From Tausonia pullulans (lineage: Eukaryota; Basidiomycota; Tremellomycetes; Cystofilobasidiales; Mrakiaceae): DNA of 64,000 bases. Of this stretch, positions 19,801 through 30,973 are shown piece by piece. The notes under the pieces were generated by a model that saw only the letters and a program-made list of their open reading frames with translations, had not been told where the DNA came from and made no database searches. The stretch covers positions 372,001 through 436,000 of the forward strand of contig OX637630.1 in the NCBI GenBank assembly GCA_951802195.1, in the 5' to 3' direction. Made by a program: the position numbers and the translations under genes. Position 1 is the first letter of the stretch; every line of letters starts with the position of its first letter.

Positions 19801-22800
19801 ATACAGCTCGTCGACGCTGAGTGTATAAGGACAAAAGATAAGCATTTATCCTTGACCAGAAAGATCAGCAGAATGATCTCGAACCTGAGGTCCAAAGGCC
19901 TCGATGACGACCTAAGTCGAGCATATGAATATTAGATTAGCTGCTCAGCTGAGTTCACAGCCACGAGCAAGCGCACCTGGTCCGATGAGAGAAGCGTAAA
20001 CATGAAGTCGAAGCACCCCCGCCAAAGATCGAGATCAAACTCTTCTGGGTCAACCGCAAAGACGGCCATCATACGAGCAACCTGCTCGGCGAATTTGAGG
20101 AGTGAAACGTGCGAGAGGATTGTCACATTGATCCATGCCGACGGGATCGCGCCCTCATGCCGAAGGATGGATGAAGCGGCAAGAAAGAATGAGTTGAGCG
20201 TCCGGGTGAGGTTGGCTTGGCCCTCGACCTCGAACTGCTCCTCGAGGTAGAGATGGATGCTCTTGGCTGGTTGAACGTTGATTAGGGTTAGGAGGACGAC
20301 GGTAATCTCGCCGAGGATGACGTTGATGCCGTCCGAGGCGGAGACGTCCCGAGAGGCCGTGGCGGGTCGCGACGCTCGAGCGACGAGAGCAAAGGGATAC
20401 GTCGCAGGGAAGACAACAGGGACCGTCGAGACTGTCGCAAGGGACCGGTTGTGGTCGATAACCTGAGTGAAGAAATTCAGAAACTGAACAGACCTAGTCC
20501 CAAAGGTTCCGTCTCACCTCTAGAGTGTCCGTGCGTTGCATTTCGTGGAAAGACTCCAGCAGGCTGTAGACGAATAAAGTCAGAGAGGGGCGTCTTGAAG
20601 AGGGTTTGAAGACCCACTCACAGCGGGAAGACCGTGAAGATCAAGTCGATGCTATCACGCTCCCGAGTGAGCTCGCGCTTTGTCAGCCCCGCGGGTAAAG
20701 CGACGACATCTGAGAGCTTATCAAGCATGACCGCCAACGTCGTAATGGCCAGCCTGAGACACTCAAGCCAAGTGATGCGCCTTGCATCCCTCGAAGTCGG
20801 GTCGTCCATCTGCCACATCGTCGACGCATCCTCCTGGTATCGACCGAGGTGAGGCCTGATCCATCGCACGAGCGCGGGCACGAGCGAGGCACGGGCGTCG
20901 GGTTCGTCAAAAACGACACTTCGGGCCGTCTGAAGGTGGAGGAGGAGCTTCCAGACAATGGCCTTGCCTGGTCGGCCCATGATCGAGTCTGTAAAGGAGA
21001 TAACGATGTCCGCGAGTTCGGAAGGCTCGAAGGTGTGAACAAGGTCGGGGAGAGTATCGGAGAAGTGTTGGACTATGTACACGAAGTCAGACCAACGAGC
21101 GACAGACTCAATCACCGGCGGTTGACTTGGAACTCACGGGCAAGAGTCTGTGTTCCAATGATCGAACTCGGTTGGCTAAGACGCATGAGGTCGTCGAAGT
21201 CTCGCAGAAGCGCTGGACGCGGGTACAGGGAGGTATTAGCGGGGGTCCAGCTACGACTTGCACGGCCCCTCCACTCACTCGCAAGACCCGACTTGAACTG
21301 AGCCTCAAGAAGTTCCGTCAATGAACCTGAAGTCCCGCCGAGTTCAGCGTCGCGCATCTTCTGGATCTCGCGCGACCGGGAAATGAAGCGGAAAATGTAG
21401 TGCCTTGCGAGCGACAGCACAAGGTCAGCAAGCGGTGACGGGAGGATTGAAGGATTTCCAGCTCACCAGACTTTGATGGCTGAACGAAGCTCCTGGCTCG
21501 TCTTGTCCTCCGCGAGGAGCTTGCCCATCGATCGGAGAAGCTCAGACCAGACTGATGCCGCGGCGAAGTGCTGGCTGATGTAGATCTTTGAGTATGGACG
21601 TCAGCGACAATATAACGCGTTCACGGGAAGCAAGTATCAAGGCCTATGTACTTCAAGGACAGGCTTAAAGTTAAGAAACCGCCGATCCTGGACGATACCT
21701 AAAACCGCGACCAGTGCGCCGAAAACAGCGCTCTCGAGATGCTGGAGCTCTGGCGGGAGGCCTATGAGCAGGCCAAAGAGCGCATCGAAGACATCTTTCA
21801 GCCGTTTGCATATCTCTATCGGTGAAACAAAAGCAAAGGCGTGGCTGGACAATATCAGAAGACGTGATTGTATAAGTCAGCTGGCTCATGAAACGGTCGA
21901 GTAGGAGGGGAAGCACGCACAGAAGGGCAGCCAAGTCAACTTCGTTGTGGGACGCGTCCGTCTTTTCCCAAGAGAGCAGTCGAAGAAGGACGTCAGATTG
22001 GGTGAACGTTGTCGAGCAGAGGGACGTTCGAATGACGAGCCGGTCCTTGAGGGGCACGACGCTTCGAGACACTGGAGCTGGAGTCGGATTCTCCCTCGCC
22101 GTCACGCCATGGAACGGCGGCAGATCGAGGTAGTGACTTGGCTGGAGGTGGAGCTGGTCAATTTTGTCGGCGCGATAGAGGACGAGATCGTGCGATCCAT
22201 CCGGGAGGAACGACGTGTCGGGCACGAGCGGCACAAAGGCGAACGCAAAGGGCCGTTCAAGCCCACTCGAGTCAACCGGGTTGGCCTTGTCGCGGACGGT
22301 GGAACGGAGGCGGAACTTGAAGAAGAGGTGGCACGTCGGGTAGACGTCGGCAGGAATCGACGATATTTTGATGAGCTCGCCAAAGCTCGGCGTCGCGGTC
22401 TTGCAGAACGCGAGGGAGGCAAAGTCGCGCGTACCAGGCTCGCCTGAGCCCCGAGAGATGGCTTCCCGCTGAACGATACCGTCCCGACTGCGGACCTCGA
22501 CGTTAACCTGGTATGCGGACATGGCGGACGATTGGCCGACGCCAAAGGTGCTTATCCCGCGGCGAGAGCGGACGCTACCTCCTCCCGCCGAGGCCGAAAA
22601 GTCTGCCGACCAGAGCTGGAGGGGTTAACGTAACAGTCAGACGTAGTTTCCGAGTGAAAGGGTGAAGACAGCAAGCTCGGCTTGCCTTGACGTAAAAGTC
22701 GTTCCGGACCTGACCCGGATAGACGACGTCTGGGAAGCCCAGGCGCTGCGTCTGCGGGCAACCCTGGATGAGCGAGGCATTCTCCTTAATGATGGTGCGC

Positions 22801-25622
22801 GGGCAACCAAAGATGAACTTGATGTCGCAGGCGAGGGTCTCGGCACTACGAGGAGACGAAGGTAGACCATGGTCAGCTTCTGCTTCATTTTCCCAAGGAC
22901 AACGTCGGCGGTCTCACTGGGGGGATCGTGTGAAAAGGTTGGTCCGGCTTTGAAGAATATCCTCGTGCAGTGTCGAAAAGCTGCCCTCGTCCGTTGGAAG
23001 AAAGATCTGCATCGCCACCTCACTTGGCTTGACTGGACCGAGATCTCGAGCGGACCGGCTGACATCGAGGACGGCGCAGCCAAAAGGACGACGAAAAGGG
23101 GCTGTTCCAGACGCAGACCGGGCTTGAGTCGTCCCGAAGCGAAGCGGAGGCGATCCCTCGGGCCCAGGGGAGGAAAAGTCGAGCCCGTCGTGAGAGGAGG
23201 GTGTCAGTGGCCTGGTGTGAGAGCCGCCACCACTGTTGACGCTGCTGCCGGGCAGCTGAACGCCCGGTCGCATCTCGCCGCATCGAATGATCCTGCAGAC
23301 GAGGAAGAGGTCCCCTACGTCCTGAGCGCCGAGCTCCATGAAAAGCGCTCGGATGCGAGTGGACCCACCATCTCGCTGGTGATGGATGGGCATCCCGGCC
23401 GAATTGACGATGACGACGTGCTCCTCACTGATGAAGGTCCGCAGTGAGTTCGAGTAGAGCGAAAGACAGAGCTCAGCCGTTTCCCCGGGAGCGCACGGCT
23501 GAGCAACGAGCGCCCGGAGCTCAAAATAGAGATGGTAGAATTCGCCAGACTCGGACGCTGATGTAGTATCTGACGAGGAGGATAACATCGGTTTCCTGGC
23601 GGGGTTAGAGGTAGGTCGAATCGGCTTCCTGTCGCCGTTGATTCGCACTCGTGCCGCCGCCACTGTCATTGCTGCTGGTAACAAGGACACCGAGTTGCGG
23701 TCCAGGGCAGCCACTGGTGGAAGTTTCCTGGGTCGTGGGGGAATCGCAGACTTAGAAGCAGCGATCTCAAGAGCGTTCGGCGTGGTCGAGTCGGTGAGGG
23801 TCTGGTCCGAGCTGTCAGTAGAGTACGCTGCGGCCTGAGGAATAGGAGGGGAGGATGAGTACGTGACCGGAAACTTGTCGGCTAGCGAATACTGATGTAC
23901 TGACCACCGACATCGCGAACAGCCGGACAGCGCTGACGGACGAGTCAAAGCTCGGACCAGACGACGTCGACGTTGACACTTCCGACCCAGGGACAGTGAC
24001 AAGGGCACCCGAGACTGGGTGTCGAACGATGACGTCCAATCCTTGGACGACGTTGCCCTTGACGAGCGCCCGGACGCATCGCGAGCGCAGGCTAGCGAGT
24101 TCGTCCCCTCGAAGCGTGCCGTCGATGAGCTGCTTGCGGGCGAGGTGCAGGTCGAGCGTAAGCTCCCGGACCGTTCGGAAGAGGATGTACTTGCGATCGA
24201 CGAGGTAGCTGAACATGCACTGGTGGGAGCAAGCGGAGTCGTTAATCGAGTTTGCTCGAGAAGAGGTGATGAGAAGATAGATAACGAACGTTTGCCCATT
24301 CGCGCAGCGCGCACGCGATCTCATCGATCAAGGGTTCAAGAACTACACCGCGGGCCGTTTCGTCGCCCGCCTGCAGAACCATGAGAGGGGAGAAGGTCAG
24401 TCCGTGTACCAACCGCGCTGTGCTACTGTCCATCGCGCATCAAGCCCACCTTGAGACTGGGTATTGGCGGCGCCTCCTTCAGCACCAGACCTCTCTTCCC
24501 CTCAGGGGTCACCCCAATGATGACCCCATGGCCAGTTCCGTTGGCATTCCCGTTCTCCCCAACTCGCGACGAAGCCGGCTCGTCGAAGAAGTCATCCACC
24601 TCTTCCTCCTCCTCCTCGCGGAGGGCCTCCATTCGCGTCGCCCTTCCTTTGCCCTTTAGAACACCGCCGCTGCTTCCTCCTCCTCCTCCTCCTCCTCCTC
24701 CTCCAAGCCCAAGCGCCGAAGGACCCGCGCCTGCGGCCTCCCCTCTAAGACCCTGTGTCTTCATCCATGCCTTAGCCAGTCTCCCATCGGCATCATCGAG
24801 CTCCTCCCGGACATGGCAGAACGACGCGGGAAAGATACCGAGAAAGACGCTCGGTTCAGCTGCGGTGAGGAGATGCCTCGCTGCTGGTTGACGGCTGCTA
24901 CCGAGGGGATTGCTCGATGAGGGAGAGGCAGAGGATGAGGTGGTGGTCGGAATGGCGGTGGAGGAAGGAGACGAGGATGGGAGCGAGGATGGCTCGGAGG
25001 GAATCTCTTGGGGCGCGCCAGCTGTTGAGACGACATAGCTTGTTTGTGTGGAGGTCAGATTGAATGTCCATTTGCCCTGGCCAGAAAAGAAACGGTGAGG
25101 TGCATCTGTGCTTACCCTCGGAACCAAGCATTTCGCTCTCCGCCGGACCGAGGCACAAACCGTTCAAAGGCGTAAATCTCATCGCCGATCTGGAGGTCGG
25201 CCTATGGGCAATCGACGAAGACATACCATCATTGTCAGCAGGGGGATATAACTGCCACACTTGAGCAAACTAACCATGTGTAGCACGCCGACATCGTCGC
25301 GGACCTGAGAACGTCCCAGACGGCCTCCTGGACCGGAAGCATCGGCCGGGTCTGCCCTAGCGACACCGCCGGCTCCTGCCGCCACCTCGGTCGATGAGAA
25401 TGCGTGCTGCAGATAGATCCATCAACAAGGAAGGCAGCGAGCGAGAGCACATGATGGCACCCACGACGGCAAAGCCAAAGAGCATCCGAGGAAGAGGTTC
25501 CCAGCGGTCGAAGACGGTGAGTCCTCCCTTGGTGCTGGGAAAGGAATGGGGCAGGCAAGACGGTATCAGTACAAAGGTAGGGCATGGAAGGCGGCGAAAG
25601 GCAGGTCCAACTACTCTTGCAT
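16807..25622 (-). CDS. DOCK-family Rho GEF (Dck1-like): SH3, DHR-1, DHR-2
   Basis: Large activator of a Rac/Rho-type GTPase, probably working with an ELMO-like partner as Dck1-Lmo1-Rho5 does in yeast. The first coding exon is 8 nt (25615-25622). It joins exon 25465-25534 to give MQDTKGG, then RWEPLPRMLFGFAV, the DOCK N-terminal signature. An SH3-like domain follows (ADLQIGDEIYAFERFVPR; AWFRG; FLGIFPASFCHV). Next are an acidic/Gly-rich linker with ten Gly, and a helical N-terminal part (FYHLYFELRALV; FISEEHVVIVNSAG; IRALFMELGAQD). DHR-1 lies near 22600-22080 (FASLAFCKTATPSFGELIKI; AFAFVPLVPDTSFLPDGSHD). A long helical middle leads to DHR-2 near 19300-17250 (NAFSMALNGVVD; GGIPAYRRAFFTTRYLEVNP). 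The C-terminus is Ser/Arg-rich and ends PDPGV. More than 20 exons; the inner joins were not all resolved. Confidence 0.9.
24675..24704. repeat. (TCC)10 microsatellite encoding a glycine run in DOCK
   Basis: Ten perfect TCC units on the plus strand. On the coding minus strand they read as GGA, giving ten consecutive glycines in the linker after the SH3-like domain. Length variation here would stay in frame. Confidence 0.9.
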
Positions 25623-26020
25623 GACCGATGAGCGGGCCGGTAGAGGTAAGTGTCCTGCAGAGAGCTCCGACGCGTCGTTCCGTTCGACTCGCGTATTGAG
25701 GCGGCCTGAGAGTCCGACTGGCGAGGAGGTTGTCTCGAGACGGCCGGATGCGCGAGCTTTGGGCTGGCTGAGGGAAGATCTGGATGTTAGAGCCCTCGGG
25801 CGCCTTGTGGTGCAGGAGTGGTTGGGTGATAGTGAGAGCGAGAAGGGAGAGGGGCCTACGAAGGCAAGCGCAGAGGTGAATACAAGGCTCGTGCTTTCGT
25901 CCACGCGCGGCGATGTGCGAGAGAGGTCGGTGCGCGCCCCCGCCCTCGTCCACTGACATTTTGCTCGCCGCGCCTTCAGCCCCCCTGCCTCTCAACAACC
26001 TTCTCCTTCCCTTACACCAT
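25623..26020. promoter_or_regulatory. Divergent intergenic region, DOCK / PWP1
   Basis: 398 bp between divergent start codons, likely a shared bidirectional promoter. A pyrimidine-rich leader precedes the PWP1 ATG. I recognise no specific factor site. Confidence 0.55.
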
Positions 26021-28062
26021 ATGTCGGGCCTCATCTCTGCCCTCGCCTGGGTGCCCCAAGGCCGCTCTCAGCGGCACCCGACCAAGCAGGTCGTCGATGA
26101 GTCTGAGCTTGCCCGCGTCTCGGCCCTTGCTCGTGTCGAGCTCGAGGACGCCCAGAAGAATCTCGCCGCCGCCGGAGGCATCGTCATGGGCGAGGATGGC
26201 CAGCCGGTCGACGATGAGGGATGGGAGTCGTCAGTCCCCGCTTGCTTGCTTGTTCTGTTAAATGGGATCGCAGTCTCGGCCTAACTCCTGTCGTTTCTAC
26301 CTGCTTGTAGCGACGACGACGACTCGGCCGACGGCGATGCCGACATGACGGTCGATGAGCCCGTCGAGACCAAGCCGAGCGATCCGAACGATCTTTCGGC
26401 GTACAACCTCGACACGTACGATGAGGAAGACCCCAAAGAGGCTGGTTCGTGCACACGCGCGCACTGTTGTTCTGTTCTTCTGCAATACGGACTGACGACG
26501 ACGGATGACGGGGGGATGAACAGGCACGGGTGTCTTCAGTAACATCAAGGGCCTCACTTACTACCGCAACGCCGAGGATGACCCTTACATCACGCTCAAG
26601 GAGGTAGGTGTCCGGCCTGCGAGCGGTTTGCCTGTCTGGACTGACACGCGCCGCTTTCTTCCAGAACGACGATGACCTCGACCGTGAGGATCTCGAGATT
26701 TTGCCGACGGACAACCTTATCATCACCGCCAAGACGGAGGATGAGCTTTCCCAACTTGAGGTCCACGTCTACGACGAATCCGAGGAAAACCTCTACGTTC
26801 ACCACGACCTCATGCTTCCGGCTTTCCCGCTCTGCCTTGAGTGGCTCGACTTCCCTCCGTCGTCGGCGGACGCTCAGCAGGCCGGCCCTTCCAAGACGCA
26901 CGGTAGCTACATCGCCGTCGGCACGTTCGACCCAGAGATTGAGATCTGGTCTCTCGACACCGTCGATGGCCTCTACCCAGACGCTCTTCTCGGTCGACCG
27001 GACAAGTCGGCCGAGCACGTCCCCGTCCCCCTTGGAACGGGCAAGAAGAAGAAGAAGCTTACCAAGGCTCGCGTTGCCAACGCCCAGCACCACGTCGATG
27101 CCGTCCTCGGACTCTCGTGGAACACGCAGCACCGGTCGCTCCTCGCATCGGCGTCGGCCGACAAGACGGTCAAGCTGTGGGATCTCTCGAGGCCGAGCAC
27201 GGAGCCGGCTGTGCGTTCGTTCGACATCCATTCGGACAAGGTTCAGGCCGTCGAGTGGAACAAGGCCGAGCCGACAATGCTTCTTACGGGATCGTACGAC
27301 CGGACTGTCCGGACGTGGGATACGCGATCCCCGGCGTCGGGGGTTGGAGCTGTGCTCGGAAGCGACGTTGAGGCCGTCCGTTGGGACCCGTTCGACTCGC
27401 ACTCGTTCTACGTTAGCACCCCCTCTCACCTCGCCTGTCTCTCTCTCTCGCGGACTGACATTGATCGTCTCTCTTTCTTTTCAGGTCGCTCTCGAGTCGG
27501 GCCTCATCCTTAACTACGACGCCCGCACGCTCACCTCCTCCACCCAAATCAAGGACCCCCTCGCCTCCTCGCCCGCCAAGTACACGCTCGCCGCCCACGA
27601 AGGTGCCGCTTCTTCGTTCGACGTCTCCCCGCACGTCCGAGGCTGCCTCGTGACTGGTGGAACGGACAAGCTCGTCAAGCTCTGGAACATCAACGAGAAT
27701 GAGGCATCGGGTGGAAAGCGGGAGGTCTCGCTTGTGACAAGCCGGGACTTGGGTGTCGTGCGTCATTTCCACTCTCTTCTCTCTTTCTTCCACGCCCGCT
27801 GACTTCGAACTTTTTTTAAACGCTGCAGGGAAAAGTCTTCTCCGTCTCCTTCTCCCCCGACACCCCTCTCACGGTCGCCGCCGCAGGCTCCAAGGCCAAG
27901 CTCCAGATCTGGGATCTCGCCGCCAACGCCGGCGCCCGGAAAGCTTTCGGTCCCCGGCTTCGCCAGGCCGGGCGCGAGTTGCGTGAGGCGAAGACTGCCG
28001 ATGGGTTGGTGGGTGTGCAGAGCGATGGGGAGGATAGCGAGGAAGATGCGAACATGGAGTAG
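26021..28062 (+). CDS. PWP1: PWP1, WD40 ribosome-biogenesis factor
   Basis: Nucleolar WD40 protein needed for ribosome biogenesis. ATG 26021 begins MSGLISALAWVPQGRSQRHP, the PWP1 N-terminus. An acidic segment follows (DDDDSADGDADM), then LSAYNLDTYDEEDPKEAGTG and FSNIKGLTYYRNAEDDPYIT. The repeats include GSYIAVGTFDPEIEIWSLD, VLGLSWNTQHRSLLASASAD, KTVKLWDLSRP, LLTGSYDRTVRTWDTRSP and CLVTGGTDKLVKLWNINEN. The last blade is VFSVSFSPDTPLTVAAAGSK and the tail is acidic. Six introns are evident, including one inside VAL at 27413-27484 where FDSHSFYV joins ALESGLILNYDAR. Stop TAG 28060-28062. It converges on the kinase gene 218 bp away. Confidence 0.95.
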
Positions 28063-28280
28063 AGTGGTGGGATGGTTTCTGCATGGTTTCCCTCTGTCTA
28101 TCCGTCTCATGGCTGAGCTCTCGCGAAAGAATTGTGAGTAGGGGTTGTATACATCAGGAGACATAGAGAAGGCGGCACAGAAGAAAGATGAAAGAATACA
28201 CTCGGCTAGAAAAGGAGGGAGACGACAACATGCAGAAGCGAACAGGTACGGCGAGAGAAGAAGCGAGGCAGTCCCGCCCC

Positions 28281-30375
28281 TTAGACAGGCGACACCGGCG
28301 CCGGCAGCGTCCCATGAGCGGTGATCTGCCTGTATAACACGCTCTCGTCCCCTGGGCGGAGTGTGTCCTGGCGAGCGAGGATCTCGATCGGGTGATACGG
28401 ATCAGGAGGGTGCGACGCCGGGCCAGGGGCATCCTCTGGGTTGGGCGAGGACGGACGCGTTGGAGGCTGTGAAGGTGGCGGGCAAGGGCAGGCAAGCCAC
28501 TGGGGATAGGTGGATTGATAGCTCAGCGCGGCGAAGAGAGGGTGTGAGGACAAGGTGCGACGTACAGGGTCCTGTCGCGCCTGGGCGGACGACGGACGCA
28601 ATTCCGGGGAGGGAGTCATAAGGAGACGGATGAAGTCCTTGGCTGGAGAGCAGCAAGACAAAGTCAGCGTCGTCGAACTAAAGAATAGTCATGCGAAGCA
28701 TGTGAACACACCCTGCTCGGAGACCTTGTCGAACCGACGATTTTGGAAGTTGACCTCCCGCATCCGGACTGTCTCCTGGACGAGGTCCCAGGGCTCACGT
28801 GCATCCCACGGGGACGAGCCGCAGAGCCTGAGGGAAAAGGGCTTTACGTTAGCAAGCCCGTGTGAGGCATGAGATGAGGGGTGCAAGCGAACGCACATCG
28901 CATAGCCGACGACTCCGACGGAGAAGACGTCTGCGTTCTTGCCATATCCTGATGCGAAGACAGGAATTAGCGAGGTCACAAAATCGAAAGAGTACCTATC
29001 GCGAGCACACCTGTTCGCAGGAACACCTCCGGCGCAGCGTAGCCCGGCGTTCCAGAGACCTCGTTTTGGGTCTTAGGGTCCGCCTCCGAGTCTTCATCCG
29101 TGAGGATTCTTGTGGAGATAAATAAGTGGGGTTGAAAGACGCGGCGACAGGCGCGACGGTCAGTCGCCGATCCTCCTCCCGATTCTTCCCGCGCTCCTGT
29201 CATAGAGACCGTCACAACTCACTTGCTGATTCCGAAGTCGATGAGCTGAAAGTCGTCAATGGCACTGTCTTCTTTGCGGTAGAGGAAGTTTTCCGCTGAA
29301 AGCGCAGGCATACGTCATCGTCAGCCCAGGCCATCATCATGCAGGAGAGCGCCGAGCGCCGACTAAGAAGGGAGAGCGTGCAACGCACCTTTGATGTCCC
29401 TGTGAATTACTCCCTTGCTGTGGATGTATATCAAAGTGTCCTGCAGGTGAGACCAAATGGCCAGAGGACTCGTTGTTAGCTAAGCCAGCCGGCCGACTGG
29501 CAACGACACGATGCCCCGGGGGAACGGCACCCAGCCGCCGGACAGGGTGTGGACGTTTGTTCGCTTGACGCACCAAGATGACGACGAGGGCCTTCCTTGT
29601 CTCTTCCTCGGTAAACCGACGCTTGTCGAGGATCTTCTGGAGCAGCTCTCCGCCGGTGAGAAGCGGGAAGGTGAGGTAATAGTGGTTTGTCGACTCAAAC
29701 CAGCTGAAGGAAGGAGAAGTGCGCCTGTCAATGACGGCCGGCTCCGAAAGGGAAGGAAACCCCTTCTCTTTCGTGGCTTCTTCCATCCACGCAACACGGA
29801 CGCACTCGAGCAAGGGGCAGATGTGCGGATGCCGAGTCTCGAGAGCGTGACCCCATCCTCTACGGAGCGGGTTCCTCGCGTTCGTACGCGACTGAGGTCA
29901 GCTCTACTTCGGCCAAAAGAGGAAGCAGGATGCAGGACAGGACGCGGGTGATGCTCACGCAATGAGGATCCGGAGGTACTTCTCCTTATCCTGTTCGAAG
30001 CCGCAAACCATGTTAAGATTCTTCAGTCTCTCTCTCTCAAGAAAGAAACTTGAGAGCAGGAATATGCGGCGATGACAGACCTCGATCGACGCCTTGCTGA
30101 CGACCTTGACGGCGACCTTGCCTTCCGGCGCGAGGTCGGCGTATCGCTCAGGCAAGTCCTTCCAAAGAGCGAGCTTGACAACAGCGTAACCTCCTGTGCC
30201 TGAAAGAAGTACGCGGGCAGGGGAGGTCAGCGCGAACATGAGGAAGACGCCCGAAGACGACCGGGAGACGGGGCTGACCGAGAGGAGGGACGTCGTAGAA
30301 CTTGTACTCCCGCTTCTTGATCTGCGACGGCGGCTGGTTCGAGAAGGCATGGAGGATCTTGGCTATGGACGGCAT
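28281..30375 (-). CDS. Serine/threonine protein kinase, CAMK-like
   Basis: Protein kinase nearest to the calcium/calmodulin-dependent group. ATG 30375 starts MPSIAKILHAF, then KKREYKFYDVPPLGTGGYAV (glycine loop) and VAVKVVSKASIE, with the ATP-binding Lys. The hinge exon gives WFESTNHYYLTFPLLTGGEL. The catalytic loop is IHSKGVIHRDIKAENFLY, DFG is FQLIDFGISKIL, and the APE region is GTPGYAAPEVFLRTGYGKNA. The C-lobe has VFSVGVVGYAMLCGSSPWD and FIRLLMTPSPELRP. After HPLFAAL a Pro/Ser-rich tail of about 75 residues ends at 28281. I see no clear calmodulin-binding helix there. Exon joins between the ATP-Lys and the hinge (about 29720-29960) stay unresolved: HPHICPLLE is visible, but the frame before it is not settled. 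Substrate unknown. Confidence 0.85.
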
Positions 30376-30973
30376 GGTAGGGGAGAGCAGCGCTCGAGCG
30401 ACGGTGACTAGAGTGCTTGAATGACAAGCGAGCGAAAGGGTTGTGACGGTTCGACGGAGAAAGCCTGAAGGATCAAGAGTGCGACTCAGCTTTCCGAGCC
30501 GGCAAGCGTCTGCCGGTCAAGGTGCGGGTTCGGCCGTGCGTGCATCTGAACCGGCCGAAAAAAAAAGAGTTTTCCTAGTCTGCTTCACAAGAGAGAGACA
30601 GGCACTTAAAGATCACCATTTTTACACTCACTTTGATCTTCTTGGCATGGAAAAAGTGCAGACTAAATCGTCACACCTGCCCGCCACCGAGAAGTGGTCA
30701 TGCGCATGCGATCTTTTCATGCACCTTTGCCTCAGAGAGCATATTTAACTTGGTAAGCCCATATTAATACACAAGGACCCTTCTTAGATTGCTCAGCAAC
30801 CTGCAGCGACTGTGCAAGACGGCGCTTCCAACCTGTTTCCACGCAACGCAGCAGCGCCACGACGGAGGACGCGAAGCGCCAACGCGCGTCATGGACGCTC
30901 GCGTCCTCCCAACTCTTACCTCCCTCCTCCCACTTCTCACTCCCTCTTTCACCTTCAAGCCCAGCCACTCAAC
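30376..30973. promoter_or_regulatory. Divergent intergenic region, kinase / ataxin-3
   Basis: 598 bp between divergent starts. It is more AT-rich than the flanking genes, with a TATA-like CATATTTAAC near 30738 upstream of ataxin-3. There is no gene, repeat or tRNA that I can support. Confidence 0.5.
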
